This document shows, in pieces, positions 22,297 through 31,586 of a DNA stretch of 33,366 bases. A model generated the notes under the pieces. The model did not search any database. It had not been told where the DNA came from and saw nothing but the letters and a program-made list of their open reading frames with translations. The position numbers were made by a program, and so were the translations under genes. This DNA comes from Gloeomargaritaceae cyanobacterium C42_A2020_066 (GTDB taxonomy: Bacteria; Cyanobacteriota; Cyanobacteriia; Gloeomargaritales; Gloeomargaritaceae), in assembly GCA_015272465.1 (NCBI GenBank), contig JACYLR010000217.1, forward strand, positions 1 to 33,366. The letters are read 5' to 3'. Every line of letters begins with the position of its first letter. The stretch's first letter is position 1.

Positions 22297-23058
22297 CTAG
22301 GTGGGTACCCCCAGGGGAATGGCGACCGGCCGGCCGGGGGTGACATCTAGGATCTGGGTGCTCAGGTGTTCGGCCTTGAGGCGTGCAGCCAGTTCCTCAA
22401 GACTGCCCTGCATTTGGATCAAGTTCATGATCAGACCGCTGGCCTGGTAGTCCCCGGTGGCTGTGGGCAGCAGCAGTTGGGGGCGGCAGGCTTGGGCGAG
22501 GCGCAGGGCCTGATCTTGTCCACGGATGATCGGCCCCACCAGGGGAAGCGATAGGTCTACCAGGGGGGTAATCGCCACATCCATGCGCCGGCCGGCCTGA
22601 ATGACCGCATCGTGGAAGCCGTGGGGTTCGTAGTAGAGGGTGAGGCCATCGGCCTGGAGCAGGTAAGCGTTCTCCACCTGGGTGGGGCCGACGGGGGCAC
22701 CCGGTAGAGCCTCCAGAGTGAGCTGGCCGAGGCGGGTTTGTTGACCGTGAGCCAGGGGGGTTACGTGGCTAAAACCGAGGGCGGTGGCAACCCGTGCTGC
22801 ACTGGGCGAGCCAATCACTGGGATTGCCTTATCCAGGCGCGCCAGGGTGGGGGGATGGGCGTGATCCTCCAAACCTTGGCTGAGGAGAATGGCATCAATG
22901 GGCGGGGCGGGCAGTTCGGCCGGCCGACGGCGCTCCGCCTGGAACAGCCAAGGCAGATTGCCAAACACCAGTGGCCCTTCAAACCAGGGATCCACCAGAA
23001 TCCGCAGGCCCGCGGCTTCGATCAGCCAGGTGTTGGCTTCGTACCAGGTGAGGTGCAT
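22297..23058 (-). CDS. MBL-fold protein (UlaG-like, degenerate metal motif)
   Basis: The N-terminus (MHLTWYEANTWLIEAAGLRI then LVDPW) is the typical first beta-sheet of UlaG-like metallo-beta-lactamase-fold proteins. The metal motif normally HxHxDH reads SQGLEDHAH, so two of the His ligands are missing, while Asp and His remain. From memory, cyanobacterial and plant relatives share this change, so it may be a subfamily trait. The length is 253 residues. I chose ATG 23058 by fold; ATG 23064 and TTG 23073 are possible. It is divergent from alanine racemase (135 bp between). A hydrolytic role is uncertain. Confidence 0.7.
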   Translation of the reverse strand: MHLTWYEANTWLIEAAGLRILVDPWFEGPLVFGNLPWLFQAERRRPAELPAPPIDAILLSQGLEDHAHPPTLARLDKAIPVIGSPSAARVATALGFSHVTPLAHGQQTRLGQLTLEALPGAPVGPTQVENAYLLQADGLTLYYEPHGFHDAVIQAGRRMDVAITPLVDLSLPLVGPIIRGQDQALRLAQACRPQLLLPTATGDYQASGLIMNLIQMQGSLEELAARLKAEHLSTQILDVTPGRPVAIPLGVPT

Positions 23059-23193
23059 AGGCATCAGGGACAAGGGACAGATACCAGTATGGCAATTGCC
23101 CCGGCCGGCCGGTGGTCAGCTAGGGGACGGACTTGCTACCCTAGCCGGTACGCGGAACGCCGCAGGTGTGAGGACACGACCGAGGATCAACTG

Positions 23194-24360
23194 ATGCAGA
23201 CGAGTTCCTGGCTAGACCCCCGGGAGCGGGCTTGGGTGGAGGTCGATGAAGCGGCCTTGGCCTTGAATACTCGTCAGATTTGTAGTCTGTTGCGCCCCGA
23301 CACTGACCTGATGGCCGTGATTAAGGCCGATGCCTATGGCCATGGGGCAGTCACCGTTGCCCAAACCGTCTTGGAACAGGGGGCGACCTGTCTGGGGGTG
23401 GCCACCCTCAGTGAAGCGATTCAACTGCGGCGTGCTGGCCAGACGGCCCCGATTATCCTCTTGGGTGCCGTGACGATGCCGGAGCAGGTACAAGCCTTGG
23501 CCTACTGGCGCGTCGAGCCAACCGTGAGCGACCCGGCCCAGGCCCAGATGATCGCCGCTGCCCTGGATGAGGGGGTGGAGCTACCCGTGCATCTGGATTT
23601 GGATACGGGGATGGGTCGCCTGGGGGTGCCCTGGCAGGAAGCGGCCGCTTTTGTTCACCAGATCAGGGGGGTGCAGGCCCTGCGGATCGCCAGTGTCTAT
23701 TCCCATCTGGCCACGGCTGATAGTCCCGACCCGGCCGGCCGCCACCTCCAGCATCAGCGGTTTGAGGCTGCCCTCCGGTCTCTAGCTGCCATGGGCTACT
23801 ATCCCCCCTGTCGTCATCTGGCCAATTCTGCGGGCACGCTGGTGGACTCAGCCCTTCACTACGACCGGGTGCGGGTAGGTCTGGCCCTCTACGGGTATGC
23901 CCCGGCACCCCACCTAGCCGATTGCGTTACCCTGCGGCCCGTGCTTCAGGTGCGGGCACGCATTACGCAGATCAAAAGGCTTCCGGCAGGTGCAGGTGTG
24001 AGCTATGGTCACCACTTTGTCGCCGGCCGGCCGACCCGGATCGCCACCGTGGCCATTGGCTATGGGGATGGGGTGCCGCGTGCCCTCTCCAACCAATTGA
24101 TGGTGTTAATTGCTGGGCAGCGGGCTCGCCAAGTCGGGGCGATCACCATGGATCACTTGATGGTCGATGTGACGGATCTACCCCAGGTGCAGGTGGGGGA
24201 TGTGGTCACCCTCTTGGGTCGAGATGGACGGGAGACGCTCAGTCCCCAGGATTGGGCCACCCCCCTGGGCACCATTGTCTGGGAAATTCTTTGTGGTTTC
24301 CGGCACCGCCTCCCGCGGGTTACGGTGCCCGTTACGACTTCGGCCACGCCAGTCTCCTAA
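23194..24360 (+). CDS. alr: alanine racemase
   Basis: This PLP enzyme interconverts L- and D-alanine and supplies D-Ala for peptidoglycan. K44 in AVIKADAYGHG binds PLP, and Tyr271 in GVSYGHHF is the second catalytic base. Further conserved blocks are HLDLDTGMGRLG, SVYSHLATAD, RVGLALYG and IGYGDGVPR. The length of 388 residues fits the family. ATG 23194 is chosen because the catalytic barrel begins shortly after; the open frame further upstream overlaps the divergent MBL-fold gene. The gene stands alone on the plus strand, with the Crp-like regulator convergent 10 bases after it. Confidence 0.93.
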   Translation: MQTSSWLDPRERAWVEVDEAALALNTRQICSLLRPDTDLMAVIKADAYGHGAVTVAQTVLEQGATCLGVATLSEAIQLRRAGQTAPIILLGAVTMPEQVQALAYWRVEPTVSDPAQAQMIAAALDEGVELPVHLDLDTGMGRLGVPWQEAAAFVHQIRGVQALRIASVYSHLATADSPDPAGRHLQHQRFEAALRSLAAMGYYPPCRHLANSAGTLVDSALHYDRVRVGLALYGYAPAPHLADCVTLRPVLQVRARITQIKRLPAGAGVSYGHHFVAGRPTRIATVAIGYGDGVPRALSNQLMVLIAGQRARQVGAITMDHLMVDVTDLPQVQVGDVVTLLGRDGRETLSPQDWATPLGTIVWEILCGFRHRLPRVTVPVTTSATPVS

Positions 24361-24370
24361 GTCCACGAGG

Positions 24371-25189
24371 TTAGCGCAGCGGCCACCAGTCCACCTTGTC
24401 CCGGGTTGCCCCATAAACCTCCTTTAACCTCTCTGGATCGACGACTGCCACCTGATCCTGCGGGGTATCCTCTTGGCCCAGGGGTTGAATCAGGCCCGCT
24501 TTGACCATGCCCTTGAGAACCAGGTCTACCGTGCGGTGGTTGAGTTGACAGGCCCTGGCAATGATGTCTAGGGGTAGGTTGAAGCGATAGATCCCATCTG
24601 GGCTGGGCTGGTGCCCCAGTTCGCGCTCCTGGTACACCAGCGCCCGCAGCAGGGCAGCCACCGCTTGGGGCGGATAGGCACTGCAATTGAGCAGGTGGTA
24701 CTGAAACTTCTGCTGAATCTCAAACAGCGTGTCGTAGCGCTGGCGAAAGCTGACCTGTTGGTCATAGAGGGTTTCCACAACCCTCAGGGGAAGTTTCAGG
24801 ACAGCAGTCGTTTTATAGGCTTCGACCAGGCTGGGAAAAGCCCGGCACACCCGCCCACAGCCCAGGGGCAAGTCGTGCATGCCAAAGCTACCGCCGGGAT
24901 AGACCACCGCAATCACCCGATCCAGGGGGGTACTCCGCAGAATCACCGGCCCCCCCGAAATGACTAGGTACAGCGACTCCAGCCAGACTCCCGGCCGGCC
25001 GGCCGTGTAGATCGGGCGACTGGAGTAGAGCTTTTCAGCCTCCAGATGGGGCGTGATCTCCGCCAAAAGGGCCGGGCCAATTTCCCGCAGCAGATACTGC
25101 TGGCCCAGCGCTGCCAGGCATTCCGCTGTCTCCGCAGGCTGCACCAGTCGAGTCATGGGGCTTGAAGATGGGCACGCCACATCCATCAT
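24371..25189 (-). CDS. Crp/Fnr-family regulator, CysR-like candidate
   Basis: An N-terminal cyclic-nucleotide-binding-like beta roll (about residues 45-120, LYSSRPIYTAGRPG, then LYLVISGGPVILRST) is followed by a long helix and a winged helix-turn-helix (LPLDIIARACQLNHRTVDLV, then LKGMVKAGLIQPL). ATG 25189 is chosen; GTG 25219 and ATG 25156 are alternatives. It is divergent from the sulfate uptake operon. In Synechococcus PCC 7942 a Crp-family gene, cysR, is located at the sulfate transport locus and affects sulfur-stress responses (established knowledge). The same role here is inference. The roll does not show a canonical cAMP pocket I can trust, so the ligand is unknown. Confidence 0.75.
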   Translation of the reverse strand: MMDVACPSSSPMTRLVQPAETAECLAALGQQYLLREIGPALLAEITPHLEAEKLYSSRPIYTAGRPGVWLESLYLVISGGPVILRSTPLDRVIAVVYPGGSFGMHDLPLGCGRVCRAFPSLVEAYKTTAVLKLPLRVVETLYDQQVSFRQRYDTLFEIQQKFQYHLLNCSAYPPQAVAALLRALVYQERELGHQPSPDGIYRFNLPLDIIARACQLNHRTVDLVLKGMVKAGLIQPLGQEDTPQDQVAVVDPERLKEVYGATRDKVDWWPLR

Positions 25190-25237
25190 GCCATTGACCC
25201 CAAATGCTTCCAGGTTCACGGCCGGCCTGAATCACAC

Positions 25238-25265
25238 TTGTAGTGCAATGCATTTACGTTATACC
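25238..25265 (+). promoter_or_regulatory. weak candidate promoter of the sulfate operon
   Basis: TTGTAG (25238-25243) and TATACC (25260-25265) are 16 bases apart, 34 bases before the sbpA start. The hexamers match the consensus only partly (3 and 4 of 6). The region also holds CACT-TGT-AGTG, a short dyad at 25235-25245 that overlaps the upstream element and could be a regulator site. Confidence 0.3.
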
Positions 25266-25299
25266 CAAGCCCTAAGTACAGATACTCTCCAGTCTCTTT

Positions 25300-26349
25300 A
25301 TGATTCATGGCACAGGGCGACGCATCAGTCGCCGTACCTTCATCGGATGGTCGGGAGCCGGCCTAGGGTTGACGACAGCTTATGCCTGGTTACGCCAGTC
25401 CCCTGCGGCCTTGGCCCAACAGACGCAGGAGCTCACCTTGGTGTCCTTCGCAGTTACCAAGGCAGCCCATGACCGGATCATTCCCAAGTTCGTGGCGGAG
25501 TGGCGAAAGAAGACGGGGCAGACCGTGCGTTTCCGCCAGAGTTATGCCGGATCGGGTGCCCAGGCTAGAGCCGTGATTGATGGCTTAGAAGCCGACCTTG
25601 TCCATCTGGCTATTGCCCTTGACACAGATAGAATCCAGCGGGCGGGTCTGATCCAGTCCGGGTATCTGCAACGTCTTCCGAATAACAGCATCGTCACCCG
25701 CTCGGTGCCGGCCCTGATTTTCCGGCGAGGCAACCCCAAGGGCATCAAGGGCTGGGCCGATCTCGCCAAGCCGGGGATTCGGGTGATTACGGCCAATCCC
25801 AAAACCTCAGGGGTGGCGCGCTGGAACTATCTAGCCCTTTGGGGTTCAGTGACCGAGACGGGCGGTTCCGAAGCCAAGGCCAGGGAGTACGTCACGTCGG
25901 TCTACCGCAATGCCCCTGTGCTTCCTAGGGACGCACGAGAGGCCACGGATATTTTCCTGAAGCAAGGTCAGGGGGATGTCCTAATTAATTACGAAAACGA
26001 GATTCTCTTGGCGCTGCAACAGGGACAAGCAACACCCTTCCTGGTGCCACCTGTGGGCATTTCCATTGACAACCCGCTGGCCGTTGTCGATCGCTATGTG
26101 GATAAGCACAAGACCCGTGCTGTCGCCGAAGCCTTCGCCCAGTTCCTCTACACCCCAGTGGCCCAGCGGGACTTTGCCGCCGTCGGCTTTCGTCCGGTCG
26201 AGGCCAGCACGATCAAGGCAACGGCCAGCCAGTTTCCCAAGGTCAACAAACTCTACACCGTTGCGGACTTGGGCGGGTGGGATGCCGTTCAGAAGAAGTT
26301 CTTCGCCGATGGGGCGATGTTTGACCAAATCCAGGCCAGTTTGAGGTAA
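25300..26349 (+). CDS. sbpA: sulfate-binding protein of the ABC transporter
   Basis: This periplasmic protein binds sulfate (or thiosulfate) for the CysTWA importer. The N-terminus has a twin-arginine motif (ISRRTFIGW) and a hydrophobic stretch, with a likely cleavage site after ALA at residue 39, so export is probably by the Tat route. The mature part shows the family blocks LTLVSFAVTKAAHD, SYAGSGAQARAVIDGLEADL, NPKTSGVARWNYLALWG and GQGDVLINYENE. At 349 residues the length is normal. ATG 25300 precedes the signal directly. It is the first gene of sbpA-cysT-cysW-cysA, seven bases before cysT. Regulation by the divergent Crp-like protein is likely but inferred. Confidence 0.92.
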   Translation: MIHGTGRRISRRTFIGWSGAGLGLTTAYAWLRQSPAALAQQTQELTLVSFAVTKAAHDRIIPKFVAEWRKKTGQTVRFRQSYAGSGAQARAVIDGLEADLVHLAIALDTDRIQRAGLIQSGYLQRLPNNSIVTRSVPALIFRRGNPKGIKGWADLAKPGIRVITANPKTSGVARWNYLALWGSVTETGGSEAKAREYVTSVYRNAPVLPRDAREATDIFLKQGQGDVLINYENEILLALQQGQATPFLVPPVGISIDNPLAVVDRYVDKHKTRAVAEAFAQFLYTPVAQRDFAAVGFRPVEASTIKATASQFPKVNKLYTVADLGGWDAVQKKFFADGAMFDQIQASLR

Positions 26350-26356
26350 GCCAGCC

Positions 26357-27196
26357 ATGGGACTGACCCTGACCACCCGGCCGGCCGGTCTGCTACGTCA
26401 TTTCTCCTGGCCCTGGGCAGTGACGTTGGGCTACCTGGGCGTGATGCTCCTACTGCCTACCCTCGCCCTCATTGCCAAGGCCGGTACGGAAACCCCCGCC
26501 GATATCTGGCGGATCGCCACCGATCCGGTAGCGGTGTCAGCCTACCAAGTGACCGTGGGGGCCTCCCTGGCAGCAGCGCTGGTCAACACACCGTTTGGTG
26601 TGCTGGTGGCTTGGGTTCTGGTGCGTTACCCCTTTCCTGGCCGGCGCGTCGTGGATGCTCTGGTGGATTTACCCTTTGCTCTGCCTACCTCGGTTGCGGG
26701 CCTTACCTTAGCCACCATCTATAGCGACACTGGCTGGTTAGGGTCTCTCTTGGCTCCCCTGGGCATCAAAGTATCGTTCACCGTCTATGGCGTCTTTGTC
26801 GCCCTGGTGTTTATTTCCCTGCCCTTTGTCATTCGGACGGTGCAGCCGGTCTTACAGGAAATGCAGTCGGAACCGGAAATCGAAGAGGCCGCCCGCTCCC
26901 TGGGTGCCAACGCCCCCCAGACCTTCTGGCGGGTGACCCTACCACCCCTCATGCCTGCCATCCTCACCGGATTTGCCCTAGGCTTCTCGCGCGCTGTCGG
27001 GGAATTTGGCTCGGTGGTGATCATCGCCTCGGGGATTCCCTACAAAGACCTTGTGGCCCCGGTGCTGGTGTTTCAACGCCTGGAGCAGTACGACTACTCT
27101 GGGGCGACCGTGATTGGAGTAGTACTCATCCTGATCTCGTTGGTCGTGCTGCTGGGGATCAATCTAATTCAGGTGTGGGGGAAACGGTATGGCTAG
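26357..27196 (+). CDS. cysT: sulfate ABC transporter permease CysT
   Basis: One of two membrane subunits of the sulfate importer. It has six predicted membrane helices and the coupling EAA loop (EIEEAARSLGANAPQTFWRV, followed by TLPPLMPAIL). PFALPTSVAGLTLATIY is a typical CysT/CysU block. At 279 residues it is full length. The stop overlaps cysW by eight bases, giving tight coupling and probable equal synthesis of both permeases. The order sbpA-cysT-cysW-cysA places every part of the transporter in one transcript. Confidence 0.93.
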   Translation: MGLTLTTRPAGLLRHFSWPWAVTLGYLGVMLLLPTLALIAKAGTETPADIWRIATDPVAVSAYQVTVGASLAAALVNTPFGVLVAWVLVRYPFPGRRVVDALVDLPFALPTSVAGLTLATIYSDTGWLGSLLAPLGIKVSFTVYGVFVALVFISLPFVIRTVQPVLQEMQSEPEIEEAARSLGANAPQTFWRVTLPPLMPAILTGFALGFSRAVGEFGSVVIIASGIPYKDLVAPVLVFQRLEQYDYSGATVIGVVLILISLVVLLGINLIQVWGKRYG

Positions 27197-28052
27197 TAAC
27201 GGCAAACCCGAACTAGGACGGCCCCAGTCACGTCCACAAATCTCCTGGGGAAAGTGGCTATTGATTGGTCTCGCCCTTGCGTATCTCGGCATTGTGGTCT
27301 ACATCCCCACGGTGAATGTCTTTGTCCAGGCTTTCTCCCAAGGTGTTGGGCCATTCCTGGGCAATTTCGCCAACCACGAATTTGTCCACGCCATCAAGAT
27401 GACGGTGCTGATCGCGGCCTTGGCGGTGCCGATGAATACGATCTTTGGCCTCTGCGCCGCCTGGATTGTGGCCCGTCACCAATTTCGGGGTCGGGCTTTG
27501 CTGCTGACCATCTTGGATTTGCCCTTTAGTATTTCGCCGGTGGTGGCGGGTTTGATGATCATCCTCCTCTACGGGCGTCAGGGCTGGTTTGGCCCCCTGC
27601 TCCAGGGTGCAGATATTCAAATTGTGTTTGCCTACCCCGGTATGGTTCTGGCCACGGCCTTTGTGGCCATGCCCTTTGTGGCCCGGGAAGTGATTCCGGT
27701 TCTCGAGGAGCTGGGGACTGATCAGGAGCAAGCTGCCCATACCCTGGGGGCTAATGCCTGGCAGACCTTCTGGCGGGTCACCCTGCCGGGTATTCGCTGG
27801 GGGCTGCTCTACGGTGTAGTGCTCACCAATGCCCGCTCCATGGGGGAATTTGGGGCAGTGTCGGCAGTGTCGGGGAATGTGGCAGGCAAGACCCAAACCC
27901 TCACCCTGTTTGTGGAGGAAGCCTACAAGCAGTACCAAACCCAGGCTTCCTATGGCGCGGCTGTCATCCTGGCGGGTCTGGCCCTGGTTTCCTTGGCCCT
28001 GAAAGCGCTCTTGGAAAGTAAGACCCATGTGCCCCGTCGCGTTCAATTCTGA
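27189..28052 (+). CDS. cysW: sulfate ABC transporter permease CysW
   Basis: The second membrane subunit, with the same plan as CysT: six helices and an EAA-like loop (DQEQAAHTLGANAWQTFWRV, then TLPGIRWGLLYGV). The block NARSMGEFGAVSAVSGN is characteristic of CysW. It starts at ATG 27189 within the end of cysT. At 287 residues it has normal length. Thirty bases separate it from cysA, which has its own ribosome site. Confidence 0.93.
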   Translation: MASNGKPELGRPQSRPQISWGKWLLIGLALAYLGIVVYIPTVNVFVQAFSQGVGPFLGNFANHEFVHAIKMTVLIAALAVPMNTIFGLCAAWIVARHQFRGRALLLTILDLPFSISPVVAGLMIILLYGRQGWFGPLLQGADIQIVFAYPGMVLATAFVAMPFVAREVIPVLEELGTDQEQAAHTLGANAWQTFWRVTLPGIRWGLLYGVVLTNARSMGEFGAVSAVSGNVAGKTQTLTLFVEEAYKQYQTQASYGAAVILAGLALVSLALKALLESKTHVPRRVQF

Positions 28053-28082
28053 TCCGGTTTAGTTGTTCTGAGGAGCCGAGTT

Positions 28083-29144
28083 ATGGGTATTTCTGTCGAA
28101 CAGGTGACTAAGAGTTTTGGCAGTTTTCGGGCGGTGGATAACGTCAACCTGGAGGTCGATAGTGGATCATTGGTGGCTCTGCTTGGCCCTTCGGGTTCGG
28201 GTAAGTCAACCCTGTTACGCCTAATCGCGGGGTTGGAACAGCCGGATGAGGGCCGCATCTACCTGACGGGGAAGGACGCGACCTACCAGCAGGTGCAGGA
28301 TCGAAACATTGGCTTTGTGTTCCAGCACTACGCCCTGTTCAAGCACATGACGGTGCGCCAAAACATTGCCTTTGGACTAGAGATTCGCAAGACTCGGCCG
28401 GCCGTGATCAAGGAGCGGGTGGAGCGGCTGTTGGACTTGGTGCAACTCCAGGGACTGGGCAATCGCTACCCGGGTCAACTGTCGGGGGGGCAGCGGCAAC
28501 GGGTCGCCCTAGCGCGGGCCTTGGCTGTAGAACCCCAGGTGCTCTTGCTGGATGAACCCTTTGGGGCTTTGGATGCCAAGGTGCGCAAGGAACTGCGGGC
28601 TTGGCTGCGCCGACTCCACGAGGAGGTGCACGTCACCACCGTGTTTGTCACCCACGACCAGGAAGAGGCGATGGAGGTGGCCGACCATATTGTGGTGATG
28701 AACCAGGGGAAGGTGGAACAGGTGGGCACCCCCGCCGAGGTCTACGACCACCCGGCTTCACCCTTTGTGATGAGCTTTGTTGGGCCGGTGAATGTGTTGC
28801 CCGCGGCATCAACCCTTTTCCGTGACACCGCGCCCCAGGGTGTATCTGCCCAAACCAGTGTTTTTCTGAGGCCCCACGATATTTTGGTGGAAACCGAAGC
28901 GGGCGAAGCCCTCACCCCGGCCCGCATTGAGCGGCTCTTGCATCTGGGCAGTGATGTGCAACTGGATCTGCTCTTGGAGGATGGCCAAGCCCTGACGGTG
29001 CACTTGCCGCGGGACAAGTTCTCGGAACTCACCCTGGATGACCAAGAGATCATCTACGTCAAACCCAAGGCTGCCCGGGCTTTTCCAGGGGCACCGGGGA
29101 GTGCTTCCCAGATGAACGGCCGGCCGCACGCGGTCGTCTTCTAG
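28083..29144 (+). CDS. cysA: sulfate/thiosulfate ABC transporter ATPase CysA
   Basis: The ATPase of the importer. It shows Walker [10 protein letters not shown] (residues 35-43), the Q-loop at [12 protein letters not shown], the signature LSGGQRQR (133-140), Walker B LLLDEP (154-159) and the switch His191 in THDQEEA. The C-terminal 110 residues form a TOBE-like regulatory part ([20 protein letters not shown]). At 353 residues the length is typical. TGAGGAG-type ribosome site bases lie before ATG 28083. Its TAG stop shares the tetramer CTAG with the stop of the convergent trpD gene. Translated protein and context agree, so the call is strong. Confidence 0.93.
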   Translation: MGISVEQVTKSFGSFRAVDNVNLEVDSGSLVALLGPSGSGKSTLLRLIAGLEQPDEGRIYLTGKDATYQQVQDRNIGFVFQHYALFKHMTVRQNIAFGLEIRKTRPAVIKERVERLLDLVQLQGLGNRYPGQLSGGQRQRVALARALAVEPQVLLLDEPFGALDAKVRKELRAWLRRLHEEVHVTTVFVTHDQEEAMEVADHIVVMNQGKVEQVGTPAEVYDHPASPFVMSFVGPVNVLPAASTLFRDTAPQGVSAQTSVFLRPHDILVETEAGEALTPARIERLLHLGSDVQLDLLLEDGQALTVHLPRDKFSELTLDDQEIIYVKPKAARAFPGAPGSASQMNGRPHAVVF

Positions 29145-30181
29145 GGCTTCAAGAAGCGAGCTAGGGCTTCGAGTTTTTCCCAGGCGGCGCCACTCTGAAG
29201 AATGGTCTGGGCTAGGGCAACCCCTTGGGGCCAATCCGCCACCCGGCCGGCCGTCGTCAGGGCCAGGGCACTGTTGAGGATCACCGCCTCCTGTTGGGCC
29301 ACCGTACCCTGTCCCCGCAGCACCGCCTCCAGAATGGCTGCATTCTGGGCCACATCTCCCCCAGCCAAGGCTCCTAGCGGTGCGGGGGTGAGGCCCAAGT
29401 CTTCGGGGTAGAGGGTCAGGGGTTCAACCTCCGAGTCACCCACTTGTGCCAAATCTGTGGCATCTCCCAGGCCCGCCTCATCCAGCCCCTCCCGGCCATG
29501 CAACACCAAAGCGCGCTGCCGCCCCAACAGCTGCAAGGCCTCAGCCACAGTAAACACGAGGGTAGGCCCGTAAACCCCAATCACCTGGTAGGCCGGCCGC
29601 AGGGGATTGACCAGGGGGCCAATCAGGTTAAAGATCGTCCGAATCCGTAGGACTTTGCGTAAGGGGGCCACGGCCTTCAGAGCCGGATGCCAGCCAGGGG
29701 CAAACAGAAAGGTGATGCCCACCGCCTCTAGGGCCGCCGTGATCTGATCGGGTGGGGCTTGCAGATTAACGCCTAGGGCTTCCAGCACATCCGCAGAACC
29801 GACCCGGCTAGAGGCGGAGCGGTTACCATGCTTGGCAACAGGCACCCCAGCCGCCGCTGCCACAAAGGCTACACACGTCGAGATATTAAACGTCCCGGCT
29901 CCATCCCCACCGGTACCACAGGTATCCAAGGAGGCGGGATAGCTTGGTAGGTCGGGTTGAGTAGCCTGGTTCTGGATCACTTGGGCCATACCCGCCAGTT
30001 CGGCACCCACCACCCCTTTGGCTTGCAGCGCTGTCAGGAGGGCACCGGACAATTCGGGGGCAATCTCCCCGCGCAGCCAGCCCTGCATGAGGCCGGCCGC
30101 CTGATCCTGGCTGAGGGATTGGCGATCGAGAAGCTGCTGGAGCAGATAAGACCAAGGACTGTCAGGGCTAGGACTGGTCAT
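29141..30181 (-). CDS. trpD: anthranilate phosphoribosyltransferase
   Basis: This enzyme transfers phosphoribosyl from PRPP to anthranilate, the second step of tryptophan synthesis from chorismate. Residues 88-102 hold the PRPP motif ([15 protein letters not shown]), and 117-121 KHGNR then [16 protein letters not shown], both typical. [20 protein letters not shown] and the [17 protein letters not shown] block follow. The length is 346 residues from ATG 30181; GTG 30196 is possible. It is monocistronic here and convergent with cysA, with a four-base overlap at the stops. No other trp genes are in the window, which is common in cyanobacteria. Confidence 0.93.
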   Translation of the reverse strand: MTSPSPDSPWSYLLQQLLDRQSLSQDQAAGLMQGWLRGEIAPELSGALLTALQAKGVVGAELAGMAQVIQNQATQPDLPSYPASLDTCGTGGDGAGTFNISTCVAFVAAAAGVPVAKHGNRSASSRVGSADVLEALGVNLQAPPDQITAALEAVGITFLFAPGWHPALKAVAPLRKVLRIRTIFNLIGPLVNPLRPAYQVIGVYGPTLVFTVAEALQLLGRQRALVLHGREGLDEAGLGDATDLAQVGDSEVEPLTLYPEDLGLTPAPLGALAGGDVAQNAAILEAVLRGQGTVAQQEAVILNSALALTTAGRVADWPQGVALAQTILQSGAAWEKLEALARFLKP

Positions 30182-30432
30182 GGGCAGGTCAAACACACCT
30201 CGCCCCCATTCTAAAGACAGACCCGCGGCCGGCCGTCGGATGCATGGGATGACTCATGATCCTGAATATTTCGTGGAAATCTGGCCCAGGCTTCCCAATT
30301 CCCATGCCAGACTGGGGCCACTGAAGTACACGGTCATCTGGCCAGGTCTGTCAATCACCGGGGTATCCAGGCCGGAGACCGATCACTATGCTACTGACCT
30401 AAGACTTCCCCACCGGCCCTAGAGGAGCATCC
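30182..30432. other. divergent intergenic region trpD / pntAA
   Basis: This 251-bp gap between divergent genes must hold both promoters. One GGCCGGCC lies near 30227. A TATGCT (30387-30392) could be a -10 element for pntAA, 40 bases before its start, but no matching -35 is seen. Nothing else is recognised. Confidence 0.3.
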
Positions 30433-31584
30433 ATGAAAGTTCTAGTTCCGCGCGAGCGTGAACCCGGCGAGACCCGGGTAGCTCTGGTGCCTGACACCTT
30501 GGCCAAACTCCAGCGACTGGGGGCTGAAGTGTGGGTCGAGGCTGGGGCTGGGCAGGCCGCCCATTATGAGGACAGCGCCTACCAAGCTGCCGGTGCTTCC
30601 CTGAGTCCAGATGGGGATAGCTTGTGGGCCTCGGCCGGCCTAGTGGTTAAGGTCAGTCCCCCCCGCCCCGACGAAGTGGCGCGCCTTACCCCTGGCACCG
30701 TGCTGATCAGCTTCCTCGACCCCCTTGGTAATCCGACGCTGATCCATCGCCTCGCTGAAGCAGGCGTCACCAGCTTTGCCTTGGAAATGGTGCCCCGTTC
30801 CTCCCGTGCCCAGGCGATGGATGCCCTCTCCTCCCAGGCATCTCTAGCCGGCTACAAGGCTGTTCTCCTGGGAGCCAGTTACCTGCCCCGCTTCTTCCCG
30901 ATGTTAACCACGGCGGCGGGCACGATTCCCCCTGCTAAGGTCTTGGTGTTGGGGGCAGGGGTGGCTGGGCTACAAGCCATTGCGACAGCCCGGCGTCTGG
31001 GGGCAGTGGTGGAAGCCTTTGATATTCGGCCCCAAGTCAAGGAAGAGGTGCAGAGTCTGGGCGCCAAGTTCTTGGAAATCCCCCTAGAGGAAGAAACCGA
31101 GGGGGGGGGCGGCTATGCCAAAGAAGTTTCCAGTGATAGCCAGGAACGAACCCGCCAGTTTCTGACCGACTCGGTGCATAAAGCTGATGTGGTGATCACC
31201 ACGGCCCAGGTACCCGGCCGGCCGGCCCCTCTCTTGGTTTCTGAGGATATGGTGGCTGGGATGAAGCCGGGTTCGGTGGTGGTCGATCTGGCCGCCGCTG
31301 GGGGAGGCAACTGTGCCTGCACGGATGCGGGTGCTACAGTTCAGGCCCATGGGGTCACTATCCTTGGCCCGCTGAACCTGCCTGCTACCCTGCCGGTGCA
31401 TGCCAGCCAAATGCTAAGCCGCAACCTGCTGGCCCTTCTGACCCTTCTGCTCAAGGAAGGACAGGTGAACCTGGATTTTAGTGACGACATCATCGCCACG
31501 ACCTGTCTTACCCATGCGGGCGAGATCCGCAACGCCCGAGTTCGGGATCTCGTCAGCCAGATCCATGCCTTGGAACGGAGCTAA
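30433..31584 (+). CDS. pntAA: NAD(P) transhydrogenase subunit alpha, part 1 (NAD-binding)
   Basis: Transhydrogenase couples hydride transfer between NADH and NADP+ to proton movement across the membrane. This part holds the NAD(H) domain: PRSSRAQAMDALSSQASLAG (residues 121-140) and the Rossmann loop GAGVAG (174-179) with AFDIRP after it. At 383 residues it lacks the membrane helices, which are in the next gene, as in cyanobacteria and some other bacteria. AGAGGAG lies six bases before ATG 30433. Two bases separate its stop from pntAB, so the three genes form one operon. Confidence 0.93.
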   Translation: MKVLVPREREPGETRVALVPDTLAKLQRLGAEVWVEAGAGQAAHYEDSAYQAAGASLSPDGDSLWASAGLVVKVSPPRPDEVARLTPGTVLISFLDPLGNPTLIHRLAEAGVTSFALEMVPRSSRAQAMDALSSQASLAGYKAVLLGASYLPRFFPMLTTAAGTIPPAKVLVLGAGVAGLQAIATARRLGAVVEAFDIRPQVKEEVQSLGAKFLEIPLEEETEGGGGYAKEVSSDSQERTRQFLTDSVHKADVVITTAQVPGRPAPLLVSEDMVAGMKPGSVVVDLAAAGGGNCACTDAGATVQAHGVTILGPLNLPATLPVHASQMLSRNLLALLTLLLKEGQVNLDFSDDIIATTCLTHAGEIRNARVRDLVSQIHALERS

Positions 31585-31586
31585 CC

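Noticed and set aside
22738-23193. Upstream extension of the alanine racemase frame
   Set aside because: It lies antisense to the MBL-fold gene; the racemase family begins near ATG 23194.
27258-28046. Long minus-strand open frame opposite cysW
   Set aside because: Antisense shadow of a well-supported permease gene; no family features.
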